This document shows, one piece after another, positions 37,987-47,300 of a stretch of DNA of 64,000 nt. Under the pieces are notes generated by a model that saw only the letters and a program-made list of their open reading frames with translations, was not told the DNA's origin and searched no databases. A program made the translations under genes and the position numbers. The stretch comes from Micavibrio aeruginosavorus EPB. GTDB taxonomy: Bacteria; Pseudomonadota; Alphaproteobacteria; Micavibrionales; Micavibrionaceae. The DNA lies in NCBI RefSeq assembly GCF_000348745.1, contig NC_020812.1, positions 2,241,444 to 2,305,443 on the forward strand. Reading direction: 5' to 3'. Position 1 is the stretch's first letter. Every line of letters begins with the position of its first letter.

Positions 37987-39399
37987 ATGATTCGTTACGT
38001 CTCCACCCGGGGTCCGGGCACACCGCAATCTTTTACCGATGTCATGCTGGCCGGGTTGGCGCCCGATTCGGGGCTGTATATCCCTGACATGTGGCCAGAG
38101 ATTGACCGCGACCTGCTGTCCCATCTGGCGGGCACGCCCTATACCAACGTCGCTATGGAGATTATGACGCCGTTTGTCGGCAAAGCCGTGCCGCCGGACG
38201 TGTTGTTTAAAATTTTGCAGGACACGTATGAAGGCGGATCGTTCGACCATGCCTGTGTGGCCCCGTTGGTTCAGGTTGGCCCCAGCGCGTGGATCATGGA
38301 ATTGTTCCATGGGCCCACATTGTCGTTCAAGGATTACGCCCTGCAATTTATTGGCCGGCTGTTCGATTACCTGCTGGAACAAAAGGGGCAGCGCCTGACC
38401 ATCATCGGTGCGACATCGGGCGACACCGGGTCGGCGGCGATTGAAGCGTGCCGCAATTGCAAGAACATCGATATCTTCATCCTGCACCCCAAGGGGCGCA
38501 CATCCGAAATCCAACGCCGCCAGATGACAACGGTGGATGCGCCGAACGTTTTTAACATCGCGGTGGAAGGCACATTTGATGATTGCCAGACATTGGTGAA
38601 AACCATGCTGGGTGATGCGAAAATGCGCGGGGATTTGAATTTATCCGCCATCAATTCCATCAACTGGGCGCGCATCATGGCGCAAATCGTGTATTACGCG
38701 ACCGCCGCTTTGGCCTTGGGTGCACCGCACCGCCCGGTGTCCTTCGCCGTGCCGACGGGGAATTTTGGCAATGTTTACGCCGGATGGTGCGCGCGCCGCA
38801 TCGGCCTGCCCATCGACCAATTGATCGTGGCGACGAACAAAAACGATATCCTGACCCGTTTTTTTGAAACGGGCGACATGCGGATGGAACGGGTTACACC
38901 AACCCTGTCCCCCAGCATGGACATTCAGATTTCCAGCAATTTCGAGCGTTATCTCTGCGACCTGATGGGCCGGGATTATGAAGGCCTCAAAAAACTGATG
39001 CACGCTTTCAAGGTGCAAAAGGCCTTTATCATGAACCCGGATTCGATGCAGAAGGCCAAACGCGAATTTACCGCGCAACGCTGTGACGATGACACCACGT
39101 TGCAGACGATGCGCGAATGTTACCTGCAATCCGGTGTGATGATTGATCCGCATACGGCCGTTGGCCTGTATGGCGCGATGACGAAACGGGATGACCCGTC
39201 CGTGCCGGTCGTGGCGCTGGCCTGCGCCCACCCGGCCAAATTCCCCGATGCGGTGGAAAAAGCCATCGGCATCCGCCCGCCCATGCCCGCCGCCCTCGAC
39301 GGGTTGTTGGGCAAGGCTGAGCATTACATCGTCCTGCCCAACGATCTGGGCAAGGTGCAAGCCTATATCCGTAACGAAGCCAAAGCGATTCGCCGCTAA
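37987..39399 (+). CDS. thrC: Threonine synthase
   Basis: PLP enzyme converting O-phosphohomoserine to threonine. The ATG at 37987 gives 470 residues starting MIRYVSTRG, the expected form; an earlier ATG at 37936 only adds sequence without similarity. The PLP lysine is in HGPTLSFKDYALQ, and the glycine loop is ATSGDTGSAAIEA. It belongs to the long (E. coli-like, type I) class. First gene of thrC-M16 protease-acetyltransferase, a recurrent alphaproteobacterial order. Confidence 0.96.
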   Translation: MIRYVSTRGPGTPQSFTDVMLAGLAPDSGLYIPDMWPEIDRDLLSHLAGTPYTNVAMEIMTPFVGKAVPPDVLFKILQDTYEGGSFDHACVAPLVQVGPSAWIMELFHGPTLSFKDYALQFIGRLFDYLLEQKGQRLTIIGATSGDTGSAAIEACRNCKNIDIFILHPKGRTSEIQRRQMTTVDAPNVFNIAVEGTFDDCQTLVKTMLGDAKMRGDLNLSAINSINWARIMAQIVYYATAALALGAPHRPVSFAVPTGNFGNVYAGWCARRIGLPIDQLIVATNKNDILTRFFETGDMRMERVTPTLSPSMDIQISSNFERYLCDLMGRDYEGLKKLMHAFKVQKAFIMNPDSMQKAKREFTAQRCDDDTTLQTMRECYLQSGVMIDPHTAVGLYGAMTKRDDPSVPVVALACAHPAKFPDAVEKAIGIRPPMPAALDGLLGKAEHYIVLPNDLGKVQAYIRNEAKAIRR

Positions 39400-39453
39400 C
39401 CCTGCCCTGCATACCCTTGCCGCAACCCCTGGATTGATCTATCTCTAAACGCT

Positions 39454-40716
39454 ATGAGCATTGAAATCACAACCCTGCCCGGGGGTCTCCGGGTTGTTAC
39501 CGATTCAATTCCGTCCATGGATTCCGTGGCGATTGGCGTTTGGGCCGCCGTGGGTACACGGCACGAGGATATGATCCATAACGGCGTCGCCCACATGGTC
39601 GAACATATGATGTTCAAGGGCACCAAAACCCGCACCGCCGCCCAGATCGCCGAAGCGATCGAAGATGTCGGCGGCAACGTCAATGCCTACACCAGCCGCG
39701 ACATCACCGCGTATCACGTTCATTTGCTGAAGGACCACACGCCGCTGGCGATGGATATTTTGTCCGACATCCTGCAAAACACCACCATGCCGGAGGATGA
39801 GGTCGAACGCGAACGCGATGTCATCCTGCAGGAAATCGGGATGAGTAACGACACGCCGGATGATCTGGTGTTCGATTTGTATCAGGAAACCGCCTACCCG
39901 GACCAAGCGCTTGGCGCACCCATTCTGGGCCGCAACGACATTATTGCGAACATGCAGCGCGACACGCTGCAGGGCTACGTCAATCGCTGCTACACCCCGA
40001 AAAATCTGGTGCTCTCCGCCGCGGGTAATATTACGCATGACGCGCTGGTGAAAATGGCGAGCGAGCGTTTTAACGCCCTGCCAAAAGACCAGGAGGTCAC
40101 AACCGCCGCCGCCCATTACACCGGCGGCCAAAGCCGTGCGGAAAAAGATCTGGAACAAAGCCACATCGTTTTGGGGTTCCAGGGCATTTCCCGCCATGAT
40201 GAGGATTATTACGCGGCCGTGGCCCTGTCCACCATTCTGGGCGGCGGCATGTCATCACGATTGTTCCAGGAAGTGCGCGAAAAACGCGGACTGGTTTATT
40301 CCGTGTTCAGCTTCCACAGCTCTTACGCCGATGATGGTCAGTTTGCCGTGTATGCGGGCACCGGGCCGGAACGGCTGGGCGAATTGATCCCGGTCGTGTG
40401 CGATGAATTGAAAAAAATCGCCAATGATGTGGTCAGCGACGCCGAATTGAAACGCGCCAAGACGCAAATGAAATCGGGCCTGTTGATGGCCCGCGAATCC
40501 ATGATGACCCGCGCCGGACAACAGGCCAAACACCTGATTTATTTCGATAAAAAACTGGATGTCGCGGAATTGCTGCATAAAATCGACGCGGTAACGGACG
40601 ACGATATCCTGCGCCTGTCGCAACGGATTTTCGCAACGGTACCGACGGTGGCCGCCCTGGGCCCGCTGCAACAACTGGAATCCTACGAATCGTTGCGCGC
40701 CCGCCTGCGCGCCTAA
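39454..40716 (+). CDS. M16 family zinc protease (mitochondrial processing peptidase-like)
   Basis: A 420-residue M16B peptidase. The inverted zinc motif is H47-M-V-E50-H51 in NGVAHMVEHMMFKG, with the third ligand in ERERDVILQEI. The glycine-rich loop GGGMSSRLFQEVREKRGLVY is in the second half. These bacterial homologues are cytoplasmic or periplasmic oligopeptidases; no signal peptide is seen. Lies 53 bases after thrC in the same direction. Confidence 0.94.
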   Translation: MSIEITTLPGGLRVVTDSIPSMDSVAIGVWAAVGTRHEDMIHNGVAHMVEHMMFKGTKTRTAAQIAEAIEDVGGNVNAYTSRDITAYHVHLLKDHTPLAMDILSDILQNTTMPEDEVERERDVILQEIGMSNDTPDDLVFDLYQETAYPDQALGAPILGRNDIIANMQRDTLQGYVNRCYTPKNLVLSAAGNITHDALVKMASERFNALPKDQEVTTAAAHYTGGQSRAEKDLEQSHIVLGFQGISRHDEDYYAAVALSTILGGGMSSRLFQEVREKRGLVYSVFSFHSSYADDGQFAVYAGTGPERLGELIPVVCDELKKIANDVVSDAELKRAKTQMKSGLLMARESMMTRAGQQAKHLIYFDKKLDVAELLHKIDAVTDDDILRLSQRIFATVPTVAALGPLQQLESYESLRARLRA

Positions 40717-40736
40717 ATCTGGGGAGGGGGAACCGC

Positions 40737-41372
40737 ATGAATATTGCAAACCTGCTGCGCCCCGCCGCACCACCAACACGATCCATGAATTTGGCCATCA
40801 GCGGTGAACGCGTTGTCATCCGCACCCCGGAACGCCGTGACATGGATCAATGGATTGCCGCGCGCACGCGCAATCGATCCTATCTTCAGCCCTTTGAACC
40901 GAAATGGCCGGATGACGCCCTGACCCCCACCGCGTTTAACCGCCGCCTGAGCCGACAGCAGCGCGACATGCGCACGGGCCATTCCTGTCCGTTTGTGATT
41001 ATCCGGCTGGATAATCTGCAACTGATCGGGGCCATCAACCTGAACAACATTGTCCGCGGGGCTGCGCAATACGCATCCATGGGCTATTGGCTGGATGAAC
41101 AATCCCAAGGACAGGGCTATATGACAGAGGCCGCCATGCTGGCCCTGGGCCATGCCTTTGGCCCCCTGAAACTGCACCGGGTTAATGCCGGGTGCGTGCC
41201 GCATAATGGCCGCAGCAAATCCCTGCTGACCCGTTTGGGGTTTGAGGAAGAGGGCTATGCAAAGCGGTATTTGCAGATCAATGGTGAGTGGCAGGACCAC
41301 CTGCTGTTCGGATTGAGCATCGAGACATGGAAAACCACCCTGCCCGGATCAAGCCTGAACATCCCCGCGTGA
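40737..41372 (+). CDS. RimJ-like ribosomal-protein-alanine N-acetyltransferase
   Basis: GNAT acetyltransferase, 211 residues, of the RimJ/RimL group. Features are VVIRTPERRDMDQW, the RSYLQPFEP loop, MGYWLDEQSQGQGYMTEA (acetyl-CoA loop) and NGRSKSLLTRLGFEEEGY. GGAGG nine bases upstream. It is 20 bases after the M16 gene. The substrate may be a ribosomal protein N-terminus, not proven. Confidence 0.9.
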   Translation: MNIANLLRPAAPPTRSMNLAISGERVVIRTPERRDMDQWIAARTRNRSYLQPFEPKWPDDALTPTAFNRRLSRQQRDMRTGHSCPFVIIRLDNLQLIGAINLNNIVRGAAQYASMGYWLDEQSQGQGYMTEAAMLALGHAFGPLKLHRVNAGCVPHNGRSKSLLTRLGFEEEGYAKRYLQINGEWQDHLLFGLSIETWKTTLPGSSLNIPA

Positions 41373-41398
41373 CCTAAACAACATTGTCCGCTCAGGGA

Positions 41399-41980
41399 TC
41401 AGGCCCGGCCCGCCGCGCCGGACAACATCGCCGGGTTTACACCCATGCGCTGGATTGCGTTTTCCCATTTGCGGGCGGCATCAACGCCGAACACCAGATC
41501 GGCGGGCGCATCGGTGATCAGCCAGGCATTATCCTGAATTTCCTGTTCCAGTTGGCCCGGCGACCACCCGGCATACCCCAGAACGAACAGCATCTGCTCC
41601 GGCCCGCGCCCCTGCACGATTTCGCGCAAGGCATCCAGCGTGCCCGTCACATGAATATCGCTTTTGACGCGGACGGTGTCCTTTTGCGCGAAATCGGCGG
41701 AATGCAAAACGAATCCGCGCCCGGATTCAACCGGCCCACCGCTTAAAACCTGCAGGCTGTAGAGAATATCTTCGTCCACATCGTCATTGGCGACATTGAG
41801 CTGCGCGACCAATTCGGAAAATTCAACCCCCGGCAACGGGTTGTTGATGACCAATCCCATGGACCCCTTGTCATCATGCGCGCACATAAAAATCACCGCT
41901 TTTTGAAAGCGGGAATCGCCCATATTTGGCATGGCCAGTAACAATTTTCCGACCAGAAACGTGTCTGCGTGATCTGTCAT
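41399..41980 (-). CDS. YqgE/AlgH family protein (DUF179)
   Basis: A 193-residue UPF0301 protein. The family blocks are FLVGKLLLAMPNMGDSRFQKAVIFMCAHDD, GSMGLVINNPL, LSGGPVESGRGFVLH and LGYAGWSPGQLEQEI. Function is unclear; the name AlgH comes from Pseudomonas alginate regulation. It is 18 bases downstream of the PBP1A gene and likely cotranscribed. Confidence 0.94.
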   Translation of the reverse strand: MTDHADTFLVGKLLLAMPNMGDSRFQKAVIFMCAHDDKGSMGLVINNPLPGVEFSELVAQLNVANDDVDEDILYSLQVLSGGPVESGRGFVLHSADFAQKDTVRVKSDIHVTGTLDALREIVQGRGPEQMLFVLGYAGWSPGQLEQEIQDNAWLITDAPADLVFGVDAARKWENAIQRMGVNPAMLSGAAGRA

Positions 41981-41998
41981 TCGTTTATTCCATTCGCC

Positions 41999-44593
41999 TT
42001 AATACAACCCGCCCGTTCCCGTCGTGACCGATTGCGGACGCGATCCGCCGCTCGTTTCCGGCTGCGGGCCATAGGGCTGGGATGAGTAGAGTTGTTGTTC
42101 ATCCACCACCACGCCCGGTACGCTGCCATCGGGCATCGGCTGGGTATAGGGGGACAGAAGATCGCTGTCGCTTTGCCACGGCTGGTCCGCCGCCGTGCCG
42201 GCATAAGGCAAATCGCGCTGGAAGCTGGACATCACGGAAATGCCGTTCCCATCCAGAATATAGATTTTATCGGTCGGTTCGGTTCCGGCCAAAAACGCTT
42301 CCCAGATGGTTTTCTTGTCCCCCGGACGGGCACGCGCGCCACTTTCGGCGTTAATCTGCACCTGACGGATACCCGGCGGAATCCGGAACGGGGTGGCGGG
42401 CTGATCCTTCAACGCGCCTTCCATGAAATCCTTGAACACCGGCACCGCCGCCGACGCCCCGGTTTCCTTTGCACCCAAGGATTTGGGTTCGTCATAGCCC
42501 ATAAACACACCAACGGCCAAATCAGGCGAGAACCCAACAAACCATGCATCTTTGGAATCGTTCGTCGTTCCGGTTTTCCCGGCCAGCGGCACGCCCAGCG
42601 ACCGAATTTTCGCCGCCGTACCACGTTGAACAACACCCTCCAGAATGGAGACCATCTGATACGCGGTCCGTGGGTCATTGATCTGTTCGCGTGTGTCGGG
42701 AACCACCGGCGCGTCCTGTGACGCCCATTCAATCAGCGGGCCGCACCCGTCACATTGGCGCGCGTCATCGCTGTAAATCGTTTTGCCGCGGCGATCCTGA
42801 ATCCGGTCAATAAAGGTCGGCGTGATTTTCTTGCCGCCATTGACCAGCATGGCATACGCCGCCGTCATATCCAGAACCGTCGTTTCCTGCGCCCCGAGCG
42901 AGTTGGCAAGGTTGGTTTTCATTTTATCAAAGATGCCAAATTTTTCGGCGTAGGTCGCAACCTTGTCCATGCCGATATAATCAGCCAGACGCACCGTCAT
43001 CAGGTTCCGGGATTTTTCAACCCCGACCCGGATCGGCGTCGGCCCATAATATTCGTTCGAATAGTTGGTCGGACGCCATTTCGGCAGACCCGGCCCCTGG
43101 TCAATCACCAACGGCGCATCCAGCACCAGCGTGGACGGCGTAAAACCACTATCCAAAGCGGCCAGATAAATAAACGGCTTGAACGCCGATCCCGGTTGGC
43201 GTTGCGCCTGGGTCGCGCGATTGAAGGAGCTGTTGTCGAAATGCCAGCCCCCCTGCATCGCCAGAACACGGCCCGTGTGCGGGTCCATGGCGATCAACGC
43301 GCCGTTGACCTTTGGCACCTGACGCACATGGATGGTTTTTTTCTCTTTCCCGTCCCCAGCTTTATCCCCGGCCTTATCCTCGGCCTTCGTCGTCACGGTT
43401 TCAACCATGATCACATCACCAACGATCAATGGTTTTGATGATGTCCATTTCACATCGTCCGCGCTCAACGCGCCGCGCGTGCCAGAGGCCAGACCAATTT
43501 TCACGGCATCCGTTGACGCTTCGGTGACAATCGCCATATCCCAGTGGCGCAACATCCCCTCCGGGCGCGGGACGACCGCCAGACGGTCAACCCAGTTATC
43601 AATCGAATCCAGATGCGACACCGGGCCACGCCAGCCACGGCGACGATCAAACGCCATCAACCCATCACGCAGCGATTTTTCCGCAATCGCCTGCAGGGTG
43701 GGGTTCACCGATGTCCGCACGGCCAACCCGCCTTCGTACAGGGCGTCCTTGCCATAGCGGGCTTCCAGTTCACGGCGGACTTCCTCGGCAAAATACGGCG
43801 CACGTACGATATCACCGGCCCCGCGATCAACAACGGTCAACGGTTTGGCCTTGGCGATATCAGCCTGCGCCTCATCGACATAGCCATTCACAACCATGCG
43901 ATCAATCACCCAGTTCCGGCGCGCAATCGCGGCATCATAATGCCGGGCCGGGCTGTAATTATTCGGCCCCTTGGGCAGGGCGGCCAGATACGCGGCCTCC
44001 TCAATGCTCAGCTCGGACAGGGATTTGTTGAAATAGTTCAACGCCGCGGCAGCGACGCCATAAGAGCGTTGCCCCAGAAAAATTTCATTGAGATAGAGTT
44101 CGAGCAAACGATCCTTGCTCATCGCCTTTTCCATGCGGAAGGCCAGAATGGCTTCGCGGATTTTGCGTTCGTAACTGACCTCGTTGGTCAGCAGGAAGTT
44201 TTTCGCAACCTGTTGCGTAATGGTCGATGCACCCTGCGGGCGGCCACCGCTTTTGAAGTTCGTGACAACGGCGCGCGCAATCGCAATCGGGTCAACACCC
44301 TGGTGCGTGTAAAAATTCTGATCCTCAGCGGCGATGAAAGCGTTCTTGACCAGATCAGGCATGGAATCGATGGGCACGAAGATCCGCTTCTCTGCGGCAT
44401 ATTCCTCCATCAGGCGTCCGTCACCGGCATAAATCCGCGTGGTGACGGGCGGATTATAATCTTTCAACGCACTGTAGTCGGGCAGATCCCGGCTGTAGGT
44501 GCTGATCACCACAACGACAATCGCCACCCCGGCGATCAAGCCGAGCATGCCGAGGGAAAACAACGCCAGAATCGAATAATAGAGCCATTTCAT
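41999..44593 (-). CDS. mrcA: Penicillin-binding protein 1A
   Basis: Bifunctional peptidoglycan glycosyltransferase/transpeptidase, 864 residues. One N-terminal membrane segment (about 7-32), glycosyltransferase with the catalytic Glu in FIAAEDQNFYTHQGVD and GASTITQQVAKNFLL, an OB-like insert carrying a Lys/Asp/Gly low-complexity stretch (AEDKAGDKAGDGKEKK), then transpeptidase motifs SAFK, SRN and KTGTT. The C-terminus is a long Pro/Ser/Gly tail. YqgE follows. Confidence 0.95.
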   Translation of the reverse strand: MKWLYYSILALFSLGMLGLIAGVAIVVVVISTYSRDLPDYSALKDYNPPVTTRIYAGDGRLMEEYAAEKRIFVPIDSMPDLVKNAFIAAEDQNFYTHQGVDPIAIARAVVTNFKSGGRPQGASTITQQVAKNFLLTNEVSYERKIREAILAFRMEKAMSKDRLLELYLNEIFLGQRSYGVAAAALNYFNKSLSELSIEEAAYLAALPKGPNNYSPARHYDAAIARRNWVIDRMVVNGYVDEAQADIAKAKPLTVVDRGAGDIVRAPYFAEEVRRELEARYGKDALYEGGLAVRTSVNPTLQAIAEKSLRDGLMAFDRRRGWRGPVSHLDSIDNWVDRLAVVPRPEGMLRHWDMAIVTEASTDAVKIGLASGTRGALSADDVKWTSSKPLIVGDVIMVETVTTKAEDKAGDKAGDGKEKKTIHVRQVPKVNGALIAMDPHTGRVLAMQGGWHFDNSSFNRATQAQRQPGSAFKPFIYLAALDSGFTPSTLVLDAPLVIDQGPGLPKWRPTNYSNEYYGPTPIRVGVEKSRNLMTVRLADYIGMDKVATYAEKFGIFDKMKTNLANSLGAQETTVLDMTAAYAMLVNGGKKITPTFIDRIQDRRGKTIYSDDARQCDGCGPLIEWASQDAPVVPDTREQINDPRTAYQMVSILEGVVQRGTAAKIRSLGVPLAGKTGTTNDSKDAWFVGFSPDLAVGVFMGYDEPKSLGAKETGASAAVPVFKDFMEGALKDQPATPFRIPPGIRQVQINAESGARARPGDKKTIWEAFLAGTEPTDKIYILDGNGISVMSSFQRDLPYAGTAADQPWQSDSDLLSPYTQPMPDGSVPGVVVDEQQLYSSQPYGPQPETSGGSRPQSVTTGTGGLY

Positions 44594-44658
44594 GCCTCTT
44601 TTATCGCACAGGAATCAGGCAGGATAAAGGCCGGAGACACCGGGTTTATCGCAAAAGA

Positions 44659-45762
44659 TTATGACTTTGGCACCAGTCGCAGAAGACGCCCCTCCGCCGA
44701 ATCGGTTAACAGGTAAACAGCCCCATCCGGCCCGACCCGAACATCGCGAATACGCTCACCCAAATCTTTCAGATAGGTCTGTTGCTGCCCGATTCGGTCG
44801 CCATCAACCTCCAGCACGCGCAAGGATTCCCCGGCCAGCGCCCCGACCAGCAAATGCCCACGCCATTCCGGGAACAGATCACCATCATAAAACGCCATGC
44901 CACTGGGGGCGATGGACGGGCTCCAGTGGATCAGGGGTTGCTCCATGCCCGGGGCCGCCGTGCGGTCGGTGATTTTAAATCCGGTGTAATCAAGTCCGTA
45001 TGTGATTTCCGGCCAACCGTAGTTGCGGCCCGGCTTGATAATATTCACTTCGTCCCCGCCACGCGGACCGTGTTCATGTTCGAACACCACACCCGTACCG
45101 GGTTGCAACGCCAACCCCTGTATATTGCGATGACCATAGGAATAGATTTCAGGCTTGGCGTAGCTTTGCTTCACAAATGGATTGTCCGTCGGCACGTTGC
45201 CGTCGCGATCAATCCGAATGATCGCACCAAGGTGATTGCCCTTATTCTGCGCTTCGCGCATGTCGTTGCGTTCGCCCAGCGATAACAAAAGCGTATCATC
45301 GGGCAGAAACAGTAATTTGCCACCGAAATGCTGGTTTGAACCGGATTTTGGCAGAGCCCGAAACAGAACCGTCGTTTCCACCAGTATATTATCGCTCAGG
45401 GACAGGCGCGCCCGCGCAATCTCTGTCCCATATCCGCCATTGCCCTGCCCCGCATAGGCGATATAGACGCGGTTATTCTGGGAAAAATCGGGGTCCAGTG
45501 CGATATCAAACAACCCCGCCTGCCCGCGGGCCACAATGCGGGGAAGCCCTTTGATCGCCGTGCGCGTTTGGCCGTCGCTGGCCACACGCCACAAGACCCC
45601 GTCCCGTTCGGTCACCAGAAAATCGCCATCCGGCAAAAACGCCAGCGCCCACGGACGATCAAAATCACCCGCCACCGTTTCCACAACAAACGGATCGCCC
45701 GCCGCATGGATAGAGATTGGAAAAGCGACAAGAACAGAAAAAACAATCAATAAAATGCGCAT
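44659..45762 (-). CDS. PQQ-dependent aldose sugar dehydrogenase (YliI-like)
   Basis: Periplasmic six-bladed beta-propeller oxidoreductase, 367 residues. AAGGGG ten bases before the ATG at 45762; signal peptide cut near IHA|AG (residue 20). Family features are RPWALAFLPDGDFLVTER, GLFDIALDPDF, FGGKLLFLPDDTLLLSLGER, YSYGHRNIQGLA, EHGPRGGDEVNIIKPGRNYGWP and a late SGMAFYDGD. It would pass electrons from sugars to the respiratory chain. No PQQ biosynthesis genes are in the window. Confidence 0.93.
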   Translation of the reverse strand: MRILLIVFSVLVAFPISIHAAGDPFVVETVAGDFDRPWALAFLPDGDFLVTERDGVLWRVASDGQTRTAIKGLPRIVARGQAGLFDIALDPDFSQNNRVYIAYAGQGNGGYGTEIARARLSLSDNILVETTVLFRALPKSGSNQHFGGKLLFLPDDTLLLSLGERNDMREAQNKGNHLGAIIRIDRDGNVPTDNPFVKQSYAKPEIYSYGHRNIQGLALQPGTGVVFEHEHGPRGGDEVNIIKPGRNYGWPEITYGLDYTGFKITDRTAAPGMEQPLIHWSPSIAPSGMAFYDGDLFPEWRGHLLVGALAGESLRVLEVDGDRIGQQQTYLKDLGERIRDVRVGPDGAVYLLTDSAEGRLLRLVPKS

Positions 45763-45842
45763 AAGAATAATCGCCCCTTGTAAAAACCACCCTTCCATTG
45801 TGACCATCTTTGCGGCAGGATCAACCCGCAAGGACAACAGCC

Positions 45843-46520
45843 ATGGATCAACAACATATTCCCGCAACCGATTTAATCGACATGGGCGCATGGGCCGCCC
45901 GGGATGGGCTGCCTTTGCGTGTTGACCTGGTCTATGCGCAGGTTGATCACCCGGAAAATATTTTTGGGCGCGCCCTGTACCGCGAAACGGCCCGGTTCTG
46001 GCTGCACCGTGATTTTGCGGCCATTGTCGCCGATGCCGCAAAAATTGCCTATGCGCAACGCGAATGGATTTTTATTCTGAAAGACGGACTGCGCCCGGTT
46101 GAGGCGCAAGCCCTGATGCAGGATACCGACATTGTGAAGGCCAATCCACAATGGCTGGTCGAACCGCGATTGCTGTCCCCGCCCGGCATGGGTGGCCACC
46201 CGCGCGCAATGGCGGTGGACATTACGCCCTGCGATGAGAACGGGGTGCTGATTGATATGGGTACGGTTTTCGATCATTTAACGACCAACCCCGCCGACAA
46301 TCCGGCGGCGCGGTCCTACACCGCCCTGCCCGCGCCTGTGCTGGACAATCGCGCATTTCTGGAAGATTGCATGATGATGGCGGCGGCCCGGCATAACAAA
46401 CCGATGCTGCCCTTGCCCGCCGAATGGTGGGATTTCAGATTCCCGAAAACCTACACGGATGCCTACGCCCCCATTCACGACCGCGATTTGCCGGACGATA
46501 TGAAGATGGTGGCGATTTAA
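45843..46520 (+). CDS. VanX-like D-Ala-D-Ala dipeptidase (M15D) with altered zinc motif
   Basis: A 225-residue M15 peptidase that would cleave D-Ala-D-Ala. His119 and Asp126 in GGHPRAMAVD fit the S-x-H-x6-D zinc motif, and Arg84 in GLRPVEAQ fits the substrate-binding YRP loop. The usual EWWH motif reads E194-W-W-D197, replacing the third zinc ligand His by Asp. It may still bind metal or may have changed activity. AAGGA nine bases before the ATG. No signal peptide, so cytoplasmic. Its stop abuts the stop of the convergent mlaF. Confidence 0.8.
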   Translation: MDQQHIPATDLIDMGAWAARDGLPLRVDLVYAQVDHPENIFGRALYRETARFWLHRDFAAIVADAAKIAYAQREWIFILKDGLRPVEAQALMQDTDIVKANPQWLVEPRLLSPPGMGGHPRAMAVDITPCDENGVLIDMGTVFDHLTTNPADNPAARSYTALPAPVLDNRAFLEDCMMMAAARHNKPMLPLPAEWWDFRFPKTYTDAYAPIHDRDLPDDMKMVAI

Positions 46521-47300
46521 TTAAGCCGCTTTGCCAACGCTGTTCTTGATCGGCCCTTCGGCGCGGCCATGGATGAATTGATCCACGTATGGATTGCCGG
46601 AATTGTCCAGCTGTTCCACCGGACCGGTCCAGATGATGCGGCCTTCGTGAATCATTGCGACATCGTCGGCGATTTTGCGGACGCTGGCCATATCATGCGT
46701 GATGGACATGGCCGTTGCGCCCAGCTCCTTCACGCATTTCACGATCAGGTTATTGATGACATCCGCCATAATCGGATCCAGGCCCGTTGTCGGTTCATCG
46801 AAGAAAATGATTTCCGGGCTGGTCGCGATGGCGCGGGCCAGGCCAACACGTTTTTGCATGCCGCCCGATAATTCCGCCGGGACCAGATGGCCCGTCGCCT
46901 CGTCCAGCCCGACAGCAATCAGCTTTTCAACGGCAATGTCATAGGCCTTGCGACGGTCCATGCCACGCCCGTGGATCAGGCCAAAGGCCACGTTTTCCCA
47001 CACCTTCAGCGAATCGAACAACGCCGCACCCTGAAATAGCATGCCGAATTTACGCATGGCTTCATCGCGGCCCTTGGAATCCAGCCCGACAGATTCACGC
47101 CCATCGATCAGGATCGATCCCGAATCCGGGCGGATAATACCCAGGACGCATTTCAACATAACGGATTTGCCCGTCCCCGACCCGCCGATAATCACCATCG
47201 ATCGGCCCGTCTGAACGTTCAGATCAACGCCCTGTAAAACGCGTTTCGACCCGAAGGATTTGTGCACATTCGACAGATGGAGTTTGGTCGTGCCACTCAT
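46521..47300 (-). CDS. mlaF: Phospholipid transport ABC ATPase MlaF
   Basis: ATPase of the MCE (Mla) system that moves phospholipids between inner and outer membranes. The 259-residue product has Walker A GGSGTGKS, the Q-loop region GMLFQGAALFDSL (typical of MlaF/Ttg2A), the signature ELSGGMQKR, Walker B IIFFDEPTTGLDP and the H-loop ITHD. Its ATG overlaps the mlaE stop by four bases. The substrate-binding partner mlaD is 16 kb away at 63684. Confidence 0.94.
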   Translation of the reverse strand: MSGTTKLHLSNVHKSFGSKRVLQGVDLNVQTGRSMVIIGGSGTGKSVMLKCVLGIIRPDSGSILIDGRESVGLDSKGRDEAMRKFGMLFQGAALFDSLKVWENVAFGLIHGRGMDRRKAYDIAVEKLIAVGLDEATGHLVPAELSGGMQKRVGLARAIATSPEIIFFDEPTTGLDPIMADVINNLIVKCVKELGATAMSITHDMASVRKIADDVAMIHEGRIIWTGPVEQLDNSGNPYVDQFIHGRAEGPIKNSVGKAA

